This document shows positions 19,199 to 29,353 of a stretch of DNA of 64,000 nt, in pieces (within the stretch, counting starts at the first letter, position 1; each line of letters starts with the position of its first letter). A model generated the notes under the pieces. It had not been told where the DNA came from, searched no databases, and saw nothing but the letters and a program-made list of their open reading frames with translations. A program made the position numbers and the translations under genes. The stretch is taken from contig CAZOPR010000001.1 of the NCBI GenBank assembly GCA_964581895.1, positions 554,782-618,781 of the forward strand, given 5' to 3'. This stretch comes from Exilispira sp964581895. GTDB lineage: Bacteria; Spirochaetota; JAAYUW01.

Positions 19199-20272
19199 TC
19201 AATCTTTAATTTTATCTTTTATCTCTTTTATTAGGTTTTCAATTTGATATAAATTTTTTACAATTTCTGGAAGTTGAGAAAATAAAACGATAGATTTTTT
19301 AAATTTCATAGCATCGATTGCTGGAGTTCCTAATAAAAATGAATTTTTTTCATATTTTTTAGGTGTAAGCCCTGCTTGAGCACCGGCTATTACATTATCT
19401 TCAACAATAGCATGATCTGAAACACCTACCTGTCCTGCAAAAGTAATATGGTTTCCAATCTTTGCACCACCAGCAATTCCTACCTGAGCACAGATAATTG
19501 AATTTTCACCAATAGTTACATTATGAGCAATTTGCACAAGATTATCGATTTTTGTACCTTTTTTAATCCTTGTTTCTCCAAAAGTTGCTCTATCTATGCA
19601 GCTATTTGCTCCTATTTCCACATTATCTTCAATAATAACTTTACCAAGATGTTCAATCTTCTGATATTTTTCTTTATCTGGTACAAAACCAAAACCATCG
19701 GCACCTATTACAGTATTTGCATGGATTATACAATTTTTACCTATTTCGCAATTTTCATATATTTTAACACCAGAAAAAAGGATAGTTCCTTCCCTAATAA
19801 CGCAGTTATCTCCTATAGACACAAATGAATCAATAATGACATCTTTTTCTATAGTGACATTTTCGCCTATTGTTACATAAGAATTTATCTCAACAGTTTT
19901 TTCATCTATAAAAGATTTTGTTATAACACTTTTATCAACACCATATTGGGGCATTCGTTTTTTAAATAAAGATGTAGCATAAGCAAATAGTAACTTTGGA
20001 TTTTCAAATAAAATAAAAGTCTTAGTTTGATCTGTCTTTATTATTTCTTCTGCATTTTCTTTCAAAGAATATGGGATTATTATTACTGAAGCATTTGATT
20101 TACAAACAAGTTCAAAAAATTTAGTTTCGCTAACATAGATTAAAGAATTATTTTTTATATAATCAAGATTTGATATTTCAGAAAATCTGTTTTTCTCGTC
20201 TCCAAGTATTTTAATCTTTGCAAATCGACTCAAATCATTTGCAAAATATTCTTTCTTTATATATTTAATCAT
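19199..20272 (-). CDS. lpxD: UDP-3-O-acylglucosamine N-acyltransferase
   Basis: A 357-residue protein with an N-terminal uridine-binding domain (about 1-110) and a hexapeptide beta-helix (about 115-330). Diagnostic sequences are NTVIGADGFGFVPD, the HLGKVIIEDNVEIGANSCIDRA block, and KIDNLVQIAHNVTIGENSII with the catalytic histidine, followed by AGGAKIGNHITFAGQVGVSDH and a C-terminal helix. It performs the third step of lipid A synthesis. It lies 22 nt after the Skp-like gene. No strong SD precedes ATG 20272. Confidence 0.96.
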   Translation of the reverse strand: MIKYIKKEYFANDLSRFAKIKILGDEKNRFSEISNLDYIKNNSLIYVSETKFFELVCKSNASVIIIPYSLKENAEEIIKTDQTKTFILFENPKLLFAYATSLFKKRMPQYGVDKSVITKSFIDEKTVEINSYVTIGENVTIEKDVIIDSFVSIGDNCVIREGTILFSGVKIYENCEIGKNCIIHANTVIGADGFGFVPDKEKYQKIEHLGKVIIEDNVEIGANSCIDRATFGETRIKKGTKIDNLVQIAHNVTIGENSIICAQVGIAGGAKIGNHITFAGQVGVSDHAIVEDNVIAGAQAGLTPKKYEKNSFLLGTPAIDAMKFKKSIVLFSQLPEIVKNLYQIENLIKEIKDKIKD

Positions 20273-20294
20273 AAAATTTATATTAAATTTTATT

Positions 20295-20882
20295 TTATTG
20301 ATATTGCTTATAGAGATTTGGATCTATGCCGTACTTTTCAGGATTTGTAACATTATTATCTTTTAAAAATCTAACTATCATTATAAATAAATATTCTAAA
20401 ACATCTTTAGAAATATCTATATAATCTGCATAAAATAAAATGCCTGCCATTTTGGCATCAAAAGCTAAAGCATACCCTTTTTTTTCACATACTTTTTTTA
20501 TTGCAAATGATATATCTTCCATTATATATTTTTGCCTATTTTGCTGTAAATCATCATCTAACTTTTTATAGTAATCTCTTAACTGAATTACTTCATTTAA
20601 CTTATCTTGCCTACTTTGTTCAAGTTTTGCTTTTTCATCAGAAGTTAAATTAGGACTTGAAAGTTTTTGATTTATAACATCAATTTCGGCTTTAATCTTT
20701 TCGAATTTCGAAGTCATTTCACCGATATAAAATTGCCTTTTTATATCTACAAGAGTTACCTTATATTCTTTTAATACAAATTCCATATCAACGACTGCAA
20801 CTTTAATAAAATCAGCAGATATAAAGCTGAGTAAGATTAAAATTACTAATAAAAGAGGAATAAGTATTCTTTTTTTACTCAT
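20295..20882 (-). CDS. Skp/OmpH-family periplasmic chaperone
   Basis: A 195-residue protein with a signal peptide (about residues 5-24, ...LLSFISADFIKVAVVD) followed by the typical VAVVDMEFVLKEY start of mature OmpH/Skp proteins and a long charged coiled coil (about 45-125). Skp carries unfolded outer-membrane proteins to the Bam complex. The longest frame starts with TTG at 20894, but those bases are the SD itself (GGGAGG) for ATG 20882, so I use that. The order bamA, skp, lpxD, lpxA is a classic outer-membrane biogenesis arrangement. Confidence 0.88.
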   Translation of the reverse strand: MSKKRILIPLLLVILILLSFISADFIKVAVVDMEFVLKEYKVTLVDIKRQFYIGEMTSKFEKIKAEIDVINQKLSSPNLTSDEKAKLEQSRQDKLNEVIQLRDYYKKLDDDLQQNRQKYIMEDISFAIKKVCEKKGYALAFDAKMAGILFYADYIDISKDVLEYLFIMIVRFLKDNNVTNPEKYGIDPNLYKQYQ

Positions 20883-20984
20883 TCTTCCTCCCAAAATAAC
20901 AACTTCTTAGAAATTATATGTTAGTTATTATAAAAATAAAATTTCAAAAACAAAATATAAAAACAAAATATTAATCATAAAATA

Positions 20985-23435
20985 TTAAAATGTAAAAATA
21001 TCTCCTACTGTGAATGTAAAATCCCACTGCCAGAATGATGTTTTAAGAAAATCTATCTGACCAGAGGATGTAATAACAAAAGGCTGTGTTAAATATAATC
21101 TTAAAGGAAGTTGAGGTATTTGAAGTTTTAATCCAAATCCTATTGTACCAAATAGATTTGCTGGATTAATCAAAGTTAAATCTGATGGTGAAGATAATAA
21201 ATATCCTAAATCAATAAAAGTAGTAAAAGATAGCATTTGGGTAATAATTTCTCTTTGAAGTTCAATTGAAAAAACACCTTTTGCTTTACCATAATACGGA
21301 TCCATCTTTATTTTCCAACCCCTGATATCGGTATAACCATTTATATACAATAGATCTTCGGGGGCTACAGCAATTTGACCATCAAGTTGAGGAAAGATAA
21401 AATCTAATGAAGAATTAAAAGATAAAACAAATTTCCAGAATAAGGTTTGATTAATGTTAAATCCAAGATTTAACTTTATAAATTGAGAATCTCCAAAAAG
21501 TATACCGCCATAATAACCAAGCATACCTTTAATAAAAAATCCTTTTGTCGGAAATAGATAGTAATCTCTTGTATCATATTTTGCAAGAATAGATATTGAA
21601 CCAGAATATGACCAGTAGTTATCATTTCCATTTGCAAATTCAATAAATGGTTTAAATGCATATTGAGAAACATAAGGAAGATCAGTAACACCATCTACGC
21701 TGTGGTATCTTAATATGTTTGTTGAAAAATAACCGACAAGAGAAAAATATGGTCTCCATCTTTTACCTAAAGTAAATGATAGAGCAAATTTATCCTGCCA
21801 GTAATTCATAGTCAGGTAATTATCTGTATTTTCAGGATCCAAATCTGGTTCATTATTTTGATCATTATCAACATAAGTTGAACTTTGAGCAACAGATCCT
21901 GATAGACTAACACCAAATTGAATCGGTTCGCCTAAAAACCATCTGTCAAGATAGGATAATGTTAAAATATATTTGTTTTCAAGATATATTGATAGATCTG
22001 CTGAAATTTGTAAACCCAATCCTAGAAAATTTGGTTCTGCGATACTACCTGTCAATCCAAAGCTATTCTGAATACCAGGAGAAAATGTCGCGCCAAACTT
22101 GAATTGTCCGGTATTTTTTTCTTCAACTGCGATTATAAGATTTATTAAAGTATCATCAGATCCAGGTTGAAATTGCACATCAACAGCACTGAAATATTGT
22201 GTATTATATAAATTGTAAATAGATTGTCTAATTTTATCTATACTAAAAGTTTCTCCTTCCTGAATCATAAGTTCTCTTATAATAACATAGTCTTTTGTTT
22301 TTGTGTTTCCCTTGACAATAATTTTTTCAATATGTGCTCTTTGATTTTCTGAGATAGTCATTATTACATCAACTTTTCTATTAATGTAGTCAATATTTTC
22401 CTCAAGATCAACATTGGCAAAAACATATCCATAGTTTCCATAATATTGTCTTATCTGTTCTGCTAAAGATTCTATCGCAACTTTGTTATATATAACATCT
22501 GGACTTATATATTCTGCTTTTAAGAATTCTTCAAGAGAAAACAACTTGTTTCCAGTCAGTGTAAAAGATTTTAACTTATATTGTTCCCCTTCAACAATCG
22601 ATATAATAAGAATTAGTTGTTTTTCCTTTTCGGTTTCAGTAACTTTTATATCTTTTACAGTGACTTCAACATCAAGATAACCTTTAGTATAATAAAGTTT
22701 AGATATAGATTTTAAATCCTGTTCCAATTTACCCTGGTTAAGGACACCTTTATTAAACTCAAAAATAATTTTGACCTGCTTTTTTGTCTGAATTACTTTA
22801 AGAATTTCTTTTTCACTGAATACTTTATTACCTTCAAAAATTATCCCTTTGATTATATATCTTTTCTTTTCAGTTATTTTGAAAATAACATTAACAGAGT
22901 TACTATCCTGATTCTTTTCTATAGAGTAATCTATATCTGGTGCTTCATATCCTTCATCAAGATAGAGATTTTTAATCAATTCAATTGTCTTTTTTAATTT
23001 TGTATCTGATATGAAATCACCTGGTTGAACTATCAATTTTTCAGAAATCTTATCTTTTGATAATGCTTTATTCCCTTCAATTTGGACTTTATTTATTAAT
23101 TCTCTTTCAACAAGGTTAATAGTAATAATGACAGAGCCATCAATATCAAAAGACAATTCATAGTTTATTGTCTTAAAATATTCTGTCTTATATAAAACAG
23201 GAATAATATCGTTTAAATTTGAATTAGTTAATGTATCACCTACTTTGACAGGAAGTAAAAACAATATTTCTTCTTTGGTTACTATATTTAATCCATTTAT
23301 TATTATTTTAGAAATCTTTTTCCCTAAAAAGTCTTCTACTGAAGTTGTTTGTTGAGCATAAAGATTTGTATTTGAAAAAATAAAAATTAAAATCAACAAA
23401 AAAATAAAGAAAAAGTTTCTTGATTTAATAAACAT
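20985..23435 (-). CDS. bamA: Outer-membrane protein assembly factor BamA
   Basis: An 816-residue Omp85 protein. After the signal peptide (about 1-27, cleavage near LYAQ) come five POTRA domains (about 35-440), marked by repeats such as IEGNKALSKDKI, IIFEGNKVFSEKEI, FTLTGNKLFSLEEF and IVKGNTKTKDYVI. A C-terminal beta-barrel follows (about 450-816), with INGYTDIRGW in the place of the conserved VRGF/Y loop-6 motif, and a terminal aromatic beta-signal ending in F. It inserts barrels into the outer membrane. AAGGAG lies six bases before ATG 23435. Confidence 0.96.
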   Translation of the reverse strand: MFIKSRNFFFIFLLILIFIFSNTNLYAQQTTSVEDFLGKKISKIIINGLNIVTKEEILFLLPVKVGDTLTNSNLNDIIPVLYKTEYFKTINYELSFDIDGSVIITINLVERELINKVQIEGNKALSKDKISEKLIVQPGDFISDTKLKKTIELIKNLYLDEGYEAPDIDYSIEKNQDSNSVNVIFKITEKKRYIIKGIIFEGNKVFSEKEILKVIQTKKQVKIIFEFNKGVLNQGKLEQDLKSISKLYYTKGYLDVEVTVKDIKVTETEKEKQLILIISIVEGEQYKLKSFTLTGNKLFSLEEFLKAEYISPDVIYNKVAIESLAEQIRQYYGNYGYVFANVDLEENIDYINRKVDVIMTISENQRAHIEKIIVKGNTKTKDYVIIRELMIQEGETFSIDKIRQSIYNLYNTQYFSAVDVQFQPGSDDTLINLIIAVEEKNTGQFKFGATFSPGIQNSFGLTGSIAEPNFLGLGLQISADLSIYLENKYILTLSYLDRWFLGEPIQFGVSLSGSVAQSSTYVDNDQNNEPDLDPENTDNYLTMNYWQDKFALSFTLGKRWRPYFSLVGYFSTNILRYHSVDGVTDLPYVSQYAFKPFIEFANGNDNYWSYSGSISILAKYDTRDYYLFPTKGFFIKGMLGYYGGILFGDSQFIKLNLGFNINQTLFWKFVLSFNSSLDFIFPQLDGQIAVAPEDLLYINGYTDIRGWKIKMDPYYGKAKGVFSIELQREIITQMLSFTTFIDLGYLLSSPSDLTLINPANLFGTIGFGLKLQIPQLPLRLYLTQPFVITSSGQIDFLKTSFWQWDFTFTVGDIFTF

Positions 23436-23523
23436 TTATTGCTCCTTAGTATTACTAATTTCTCATCTAAGTTTCTTCTACATTTTTATATTGAAAAGTC
23501 AATTAAAAACAAATTAAACGAGG

Positions 23524-24314
<791 letters not shown>

Positions 24315-24321
<7 letters not shown>

Positions 24322-24353
24322 TTTTTATTAATATTCTTCATTTTTTATTAATA
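24315..24353. repeat. 19-bp direct duplication at the exbD-tonB junction
   Basis: Two perfect copies of TCTTCATTTTTTATTAATA (plus-strand sequence) lie at 24315-24333 and 24335-24353, a 20-bp period. On the minus strand each copy contains an ATGAAGA, so the duplication creates a mini-ORF (24341-24318) whose TGA overlaps the ATG of the tonB-like gene, and it also spans the exbD stop codon. It looks like a recent slippage duplication. It may affect translational coupling. Confidence 0.75.
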
Positions 24354-24746
24354 CGGTTTTACTCCTAAGGAAATTGATTGTAACGAGTTTTTTCTCAAAA
24401 CATCTAATATTTTAATTATTGTTTCATAATCAACATCTCTATCTGCATTTAAGTATATTTGCAGTGAAGATAGATTGCTTAAATTATTTTTTAAGTATTC
24501 GTTAAATTGAGCTAAAGTATATTTTTGCTCTTCAATTAAAATACTTCCATCTTTTAAGATTGATATTATAAATGGCTCATTTGCAGGATTTTCTCCTGTT
24601 TCAGAGCCTGGAAGTGTAACACTTATTTTTTTATATGTTTGAAAACTTGTAGCTATTAAGAAAAAAATAATTAATAAGAACATCATATCAATTAGTGGAG
24701 TCATATCGACTTGAATGCCTTCTCTTTTTTTGATTCTTCTTGTCAT
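24348..24746 (-). CDS. exbD: ExbD/TolR-family proton-channel subunit
   Basis: A 132-residue protein with a short basic cytoplasmic start, one membrane helix (about 19-37) carrying the family motif VDMTPLIDMMFLLIIFF with the proton-path aspartate, and a periplasmic domain ending in LRKNSLQSISLGVKPY. It works with ExbB/TolQ. It overlaps the RNase R-like gene by 59 nt; the conserved TPLID motif lies within the overlap, so the overlap is real. AAAGG precedes the ATG. TolR and ExbD cannot be distinguished with confidence. Confidence 0.9.
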   Translation of the reverse strand: MTRRIKKREGIQVDMTPLIDMMFLLIIFFLIATSFQTYKKISVTLPGSETGENPANEPFIISILKDGSILIEEQKYTLAQFNEYLKNNLSNLSSLQIYLNADRDVDYETIIKILDVLRKNSLQSISLGVKPY

Positions 24747-26277
24747 TTTTTCTTTTTCCTTTTTCAGTTTTCATCTTTTTATTTGTTTCTTTATTTTCAT
24801 TTATATCTTTATTGAAATCAAAGTCTATAAATCCATTTTTAGGATCAGATCTTATTAAAAAGAGCTCTAAATTGGTTCCAATTTTTATAGTTTTTTTATT
24901 CCTTATATTTTCAAAAATATTTAACTTTTTATTATATATATATCCTTTTTCTTTCAATTTCTTAAAGGAGAGCAAACCTTCGCAACCATATTTTTCAATC
25001 CTGCAAAATACTCCTTTCGGGATAACCCCTACTACACTTACCTTAAAAAGATTTTTCAGGTATTTTTTTAAAAAATGAGCATTTTTTATTTTATTATATT
25101 CCTCCTCAGCTGAATTTGCGATCTGTTGTGTTATTGAAGTTAAAATAGAAATCTGTTTAAGTTCCTTTGCATCATATTTTTCACCCAGAACAAGTCTATG
25201 AGTAACAAGATCGCTATATCTTCGAATAGGTGATGTGAAATGAGTATATTTTTCAAAATTTAAACCAAAATGACCAATATTTTTATTATCATAATTAGCT
25301 CGTTTTAAGGATTTTAGAATCATTGTTTCTACTGCAAATTGCTTATCTGTATTTTTGAAAGTTTTTAAGATTTCATTTATTTTTTTATGAGTTAGTTTAT
25401 CAGAAATTTCTAAATCTCTGCTTTTTGGTGAAACTTCATCAGGTTTGTCATGTATTCTATAAATAAAACTGTTAAGCTTACTTCCAGCAGTTGCTATAAC
25501 CTTGTTGGCACAAAGCATAAATTCTTCAATTATTCTTTCACATATTCCTCTTTCATATCTTAAAATATCAGATGGGACAATGTAGTTATCCTTAAAAATA
25601 TAGATATAATCAGGGAAATCAAAATTCAAAGAACCATCGCTTATTCGATTATTAAAAAGAATTGTCTGCAATTTTTGAGAAAGTAATAAAAATCTATATT
25701 TTTCATCCCCTTCATCCTTTTTCTCATCTAATATTTGATTTCCAATTTCATATGGAATTCTTGCATTAACATTTATGATGGATCTATAAATATCATATTT
25801 AATTATAGAACCATCTTTATCAAGTTGCATTTCGCATGTAACTGCCAATCTATCTTCCTTTTCTTTTAGCGAGCAAAGATTTTCAGAAAGCACGGCAGGT
25901 AACATATGAACAACATTTGGCCCCAAATAATATGAATTTCCTCTTTTTTGTGCCTCTTTGTCCAATTTAGAATCTTTTTTAACAAAATATGAAACATCAG
26001 CAATATGAACCCATAAAGTCCATATATTGTTTTCATATTTTAAGGAATATGCATCATCAAAGTCCTTTGCATTTATACTATCCATAGTAATAGTAAATAA
26101 GTGGCGTAAATCTTTTCTTTTGCTATACTCTTCTTTTGGTATTGCGAAATCTTGCAAAATTTCAACCTCTTTTATCACCTCCTCACTAAATTCAATATTT
26201 ATATCATATTTACTGATTATTGAAATAAAATCTGGATCTGGATGCTCTAGATTTTTAATCTTTTTTTCTTCTTTCAT
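24688..26277 (-). CDS. RNase II/R-family exoribonuclease lacking N-terminal domains
   Basis: A 529-residue protein that begins at the point where the RNB catalytic domain of RNase R starts (HPDPDFISIISKYDI). The catalytic metal-binding segment TMDSINAKDFDDAY is intact, as are WVHIADVSYFV, NVVHMLPAVLSENLCSL, RRANYDNKNIGHFGL and the FTSPIRRYSDLVTHR motif. An S1-type domain follows (about 425-500) and a basic tail. The helix-turn-helix and cold-shock domains found in about 700-800 residue RNase R are missing, and the preceding gene abuts directly (TAA then ATG), so no hidden 5' exon fits. It should degrade RNA 3' to 5'. Without the N-terminal RNA-clamping domains its substrate range may differ. 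Confidence 0.87.
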   Translation of the reverse strand: MKEEKKIKNLEHPDPDFISIISKYDINIEFSEEVIKEVEILQDFAIPKEEYSKRKDLRHLFTITMDSINAKDFDDAYSLKYENNIWTLWVHIADVSYFVKKDSKLDKEAQKRGNSYYLGPNVVHMLPAVLSENLCSLKEKEDRLAVTCEMQLDKDGSIIKYDIYRSIINVNARIPYEIGNQILDEKKDEGDEKYRFLLLSQKLQTILFNNRISDGSLNFDFPDYIYIFKDNYIVPSDILRYERGICERIIEEFMLCANKVIATAGSKLNSFIYRIHDKPDEVSPKSRDLEISDKLTHKKINEILKTFKNTDKQFAVETMILKSLKRANYDNKNIGHFGLNFEKYTHFTSPIRRYSDLVTHRLVLGEKYDAKELKQISILTSITQQIANSAEEEYNKIKNAHFLKKYLKNLFKVSVVGVIPKGVFCRIEKYGCEGLLSFKKLKEKGYIYNKKLNIFENIRNKKTIKIGTNLELFLIRSDPKNGFIDFDFNKDINENKETNKKMKTEKGKRKNDKKNQKKRRHSSRYDSTN

Positions 26278-27525
26278 TTAAAAATTTTTCCTTTTTTTAT
26301 CAATTATCTTTACTATTGCTTTTTCAACATACTTTTTATTTGCACTTACAATCCTTATTTCCAAGTTATTATTTATAAAAAATACTTCTCCTTCTTTCGG
26401 AATTTTACCAAGTATATGAATTAAGTAACCATTGAAAGTATGATAATAATCATCTGCAATATTTATGCCAATTGTCCTACTAAGATTTGTAAGCTCAGAA
26501 AAACCAGGAACAATATATGTATTTTCACCTACTTTTTTTATATTATATCTGTAAGCATCCTCCTTTGAAAATATAGTTTTTGAAATATAAGAAAATAAAT
26601 CTATTTTTGTAATAATACCACTTCTTTGACCAAATTCATCTATTGTAATTAAAATTTGTGAATTAGTTTTATTCAATAATTCAAGAGCATTTAGCAGGTT
26701 TTTCCCTTCATAAATTACAGGAATGTTTTCTAAAAAAGGGATCTCATTTGGGGTAAAAGATTTTTGGATTTTTTTAGAATTAAAAACTGTATCTAAATTT
26801 ATGATACCCAAAAAGTTATTTTTTTCATCATAAACTGCAAAATTCTTATCCCAATTTTCATATAGGTCAGATATATCTAATTTACCATTTTCATCAAAAA
26901 TCAAGGAAGGTAAGGAAAAAATTGGTTTTTGAATATCATATATTGATATCTCATCAAATTTTATGGCATCTTCAATAAAAAGATTTGCTTGAGAGATTTT
27001 GCTTTTTAATGAAGATGCTAAAATATTTTTGATTTCTTCATTTTGTATTTTATCTAATGAATTTGTCTTTGAAGAAAATAAAAGTTCGAAAACTTTTGAA
27101 ATCAAATTAAAAATAAAGACTATCGGGCTTAATATTATTTGAAAGATAAAATATGGATATACCAGTATTTTGGAAATAGTATATGAAATCTTAGAAAATA
27201 AAATTTTGGGATAGATTTCAGCTAAAATTAATGTGATTAAAGGGAAAATAAAATATAGAAAAATCTTATCAAAAAGATACTGTTGATTTAAGTATTTTGA
27301 CAATATTTGAGTAGAAGCAATTAAAGAAATATTTGTACCTATAAGGATTGTAGTAACTATAATATGCGGCTTTTTAAGAATATAATAAATTAGTGAAAAT
27401 TTATGTTTTTTTTCTGTTTTTATCTCAATAAAAAACAGATCTAAAGATAAAAAAGCAGTTTCTATTCCAGCAAAAAATCCAGATAAAATCAATAAAAATA
27501 AAATTATAAATATTGAATATCTCAT
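26278..27525 (-). CDS. CNNM/CorC-type membrane protein with CBS domains (second copy)
   Basis: A 415-residue protein with a DUF21/CNNM membrane region of about four helices (1-150, with LSGFFAGIETAFLSLDLFFI), a CBS-pair region (about 185-325) and a C-terminal CorC_HlyC domain (NTYIVPGFSELTNLSRTIGI). This family is linked to magnesium/cobalt efflux and was once annotated as haemolysin. Its ATG directly abuts the TAG of the preceding paralogue, and its TAA directly abuts the RNase gene ATG, so it is a translationally coupled chain. It probably forms a heterodimer with its neighbour. Confidence 0.85.
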   Translation of the reverse strand: MRYSIFIILFLLILSGFFAGIETAFLSLDLFFIEIKTEKKHKFSLIYYILKKPHIIVTTILIGTNISLIASTQILSKYLNQQYLFDKIFLYFIFPLITLILAEIYPKILFSKISYTISKILVYPYFIFQIILSPIVFIFNLISKVFELLFSSKTNSLDKIQNEEIKNILASSLKSKISQANLFIEDAIKFDEISIYDIQKPIFSLPSLIFDENGKLDISDLYENWDKNFAVYDEKNNFLGIINLDTVFNSKKIQKSFTPNEIPFLENIPVIYEGKNLLNALELLNKTNSQILITIDEFGQRSGIITKIDLFSYISKTIFSKEDAYRYNIKKVGENTYIVPGFSELTNLSRTIGINIADDYYHTFNGYLIHILGKIPKEGEVFFINNNLEIRIVSANKKYVEKAIVKIIDKKRKNF

Positions 27526-28698
27526 CTACTGCTCTTTATCAATAACAACTTGAGTTATTTTTTTATTTTTTATTTTAGCAATAGTAAATTTATATTTTTG
27601 ATAAATAATATAATCGCCTTCTTGAGGAATCTTTTCAAGATTATTGAGTAAAAGATCATTTAAACTTAAATCAAAATCTTCATCTTTAATTTCAATATCA
27701 TAATTATAATATAAAGTTCTGCATGAAATATTTGAATGAATAATTAATGGGAATTTTTTAAAAGTATTAGTAGAAAAACTGAAAAGCATATTATCTATAA
27801 TTTTATGATAATCTAATATTCCACAATATTGGAAATGCTCATCATAAACACCTAAAATTGTATCTTCTTTTTCGATAAATCTTTTGATAGCGAATTCAAT
27901 ATTTTCAAATTCATATATCATATCTAAAGGTTTAATAATAGACTTAATCATTAAAGTTTCATTTTTTTTATTTTCTAAAAGTGCTTTTATTATTTCACCT
28001 TTCGAAATGTAACCATAAATATTTTTCATATTTTTAGATAAAACAGGTAGCTTGGATAAATTTGTGTTTTTAAAAGATTCATAAACTTTCGAAATATTAC
28101 TATCAATGGTTATAAATGGAAATTCTGAATAATGAATCATATTGTCTTTAACTGTCGATAAGGATTGTGAAACAAGATTAGCAATCAAATATGCCTGTAT
28201 AGGATTAAAATAACCATTTTTAACACCATCATATAAAGCATCTTTGATTTCCTTTACAGTAAATAACTTGTCTTCTTGATTTATTTTTGAAAAAGGTTTT
28301 ATAAAAATATTAATGACTTTCTCAAAAAATCTAATTATATCAATCCACTTTTGCATTATGTAAAAAAACTGTCTATTTACAAATGGATAGACAATTAATG
28401 CTAATCTTTTAGGAATTATTTCTCCAAAAAATAGTAAAATAAAAGTTGTAAGACCTATAGTAAATAAAATGGATTGACCCTTAAAAAGATGCTCTGTAAA
28501 TATTCTTTCTGAAATTATTCCTATAAAAATATTGACAAGGGTGTTGGAGATTAAAATAAAGATTAAAAATAAATCATTGTTTATTTTAATATATTGATTT
28601 TTTATCTTTTCGTCAGAAAGATAAAACATCGTTTCAGTTGAGGAAAAAAAGGCTGAAAATAATAGTAAAATAACAAATAACAAGATTAAAAAAAACAT
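27526..28698 (-). CDS. CNNM/CorC-type membrane protein with CBS domains (first copy)
   Basis: A 390-residue paralogue of the next gene: DUF21 membrane part with LFSAFFSSTETMFYLSDEKI at the N-terminus and the FGEIIPKRLAL motif, a CBS-pair region (about 180-290), and a shorter, more diverged CorC_HlyC-like end (IPQEGDYIIYQKYKFTIAKIKNKKI). It likely acts in divalent-cation transport or homeostasis with its partner. It begins 3 nt after the exbB stop and has no SD of its own, which implies translation by reinitiation from exbB. Confidence 0.83.
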   Translation of the reverse strand: MFFLILLFVILLLFSAFFSSTETMFYLSDEKIKNQYIKINNDLFLIFILISNTLVNIFIGIISERIFTEHLFKGQSILFTIGLTTFILLFFGEIIPKRLALIVYPFVNRQFFYIMQKWIDIIRFFEKVINIFIKPFSKINQEDKLFTVKEIKDALYDGVKNGYFNPIQAYLIANLVSQSLSTVKDNMIHYSEFPFITIDSNISKVYESFKNTNLSKLPVLSKNMKNIYGYISKGEIIKALLENKKNETLMIKSIIKPLDMIYEFENIEFAIKRFIEKEDTILGVYDEHFQYCGILDYHKIIDNMLFSFSTNTFKKFPLIIHSNISCRTLYYNYDIEIKDEDFDLSLNDLLLNNLEKIPQEGDYIIYQKYKFTIAKIKNKKITQVVIDKEQ

Positions 28699-28701
28699 AT
28701 T

Positions 28702-29295
28702 TTATAAAATTATTTTATTTATTTCATTTATAAAAATATATAATCTTTTTTCGAGATTATCTGCTTTATTATCTAAAAGAGTATAAAAAAATACAGTTGG
28801 TATGGCTATTATTAAACCAGTAGCTGTTGTTATAAGAGCTTCAGAAATACCAGAAGCTAAAGCGGTTGGATCTCCCGTACCAATCTGGGCAACTATCATA
28901 AAGTTTTTGATCATCCCTGTAACTGTTCCAAGTAATCCTAATAAAGTTGCCAAATTCGGTAATATTTTCAGTATTGGTAAAAATCTATTGATAACTCTTT
29001 CCTGTTTCATGCTTTCAATATCAAGCAAATTTTCTCTATCATCCTTACCAAGTTCCACTGAATCAATTAGCATTAAAATTGTTTTTGCAATAGGAGATAA
29101 AAATTTTCCAAGATAAGCTTTAACTTCATTATAGTTTTTTATAATTATCATAGCCTTAATTATTTTGAAATCATTTTCATTAAAATCATCATTTTTCTTA
29201 AAGTATATAAATCTTTCAATAATAAGAGTTAAAGCCAATAATGATACTAAAAAAAGAGGTATCATTACTGGTCCACCTTTGATTAAATAGTTCAT
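28702..29295 (-). CDS. exbB: ExbB/TolQ/MotA-family proton-channel subunit
   Basis: A 197-residue protein with three membrane helices (about 8-26, 110-135, 150-172). The family signature covers LATLLGLLGTVTGMIKNF and the final helix GISEALITTATGLIIAIPTVFFY. It forms the proton channel with ExbD, which here lies three genes downstream, an unusual separation. ATG 29295 has GGAGG five bases upstream. It leads the operon exbB-CNNM-CNNM-RNase-exbD-tonB and probably runs on into bamA. TolQ is the alternative name; no Pal or TolB is visible. Confidence 0.9.
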   Translation of the reverse strand: MNYLIKGGPVMIPLFLVSLLALTLIIERFIYFKKNDDFNENDFKIIKAMIIIKNYNEVKAYLGKFLSPIAKTILMLIDSVELGKDDRENLLDIESMKQERVINRFLPILKILPNLATLLGLLGTVTGMIKNFMIVAQIGTGDPTALASGISEALITTATGLIIAIPTVFFYTLLDNKADNLEKRLYIFINEINKIIL

Positions 29296-29353
29296 TTTTC
29301 CTCCGTAATTATTTTTTATCCATATTATTTTATATAATTTTATCAGAAAGCTA

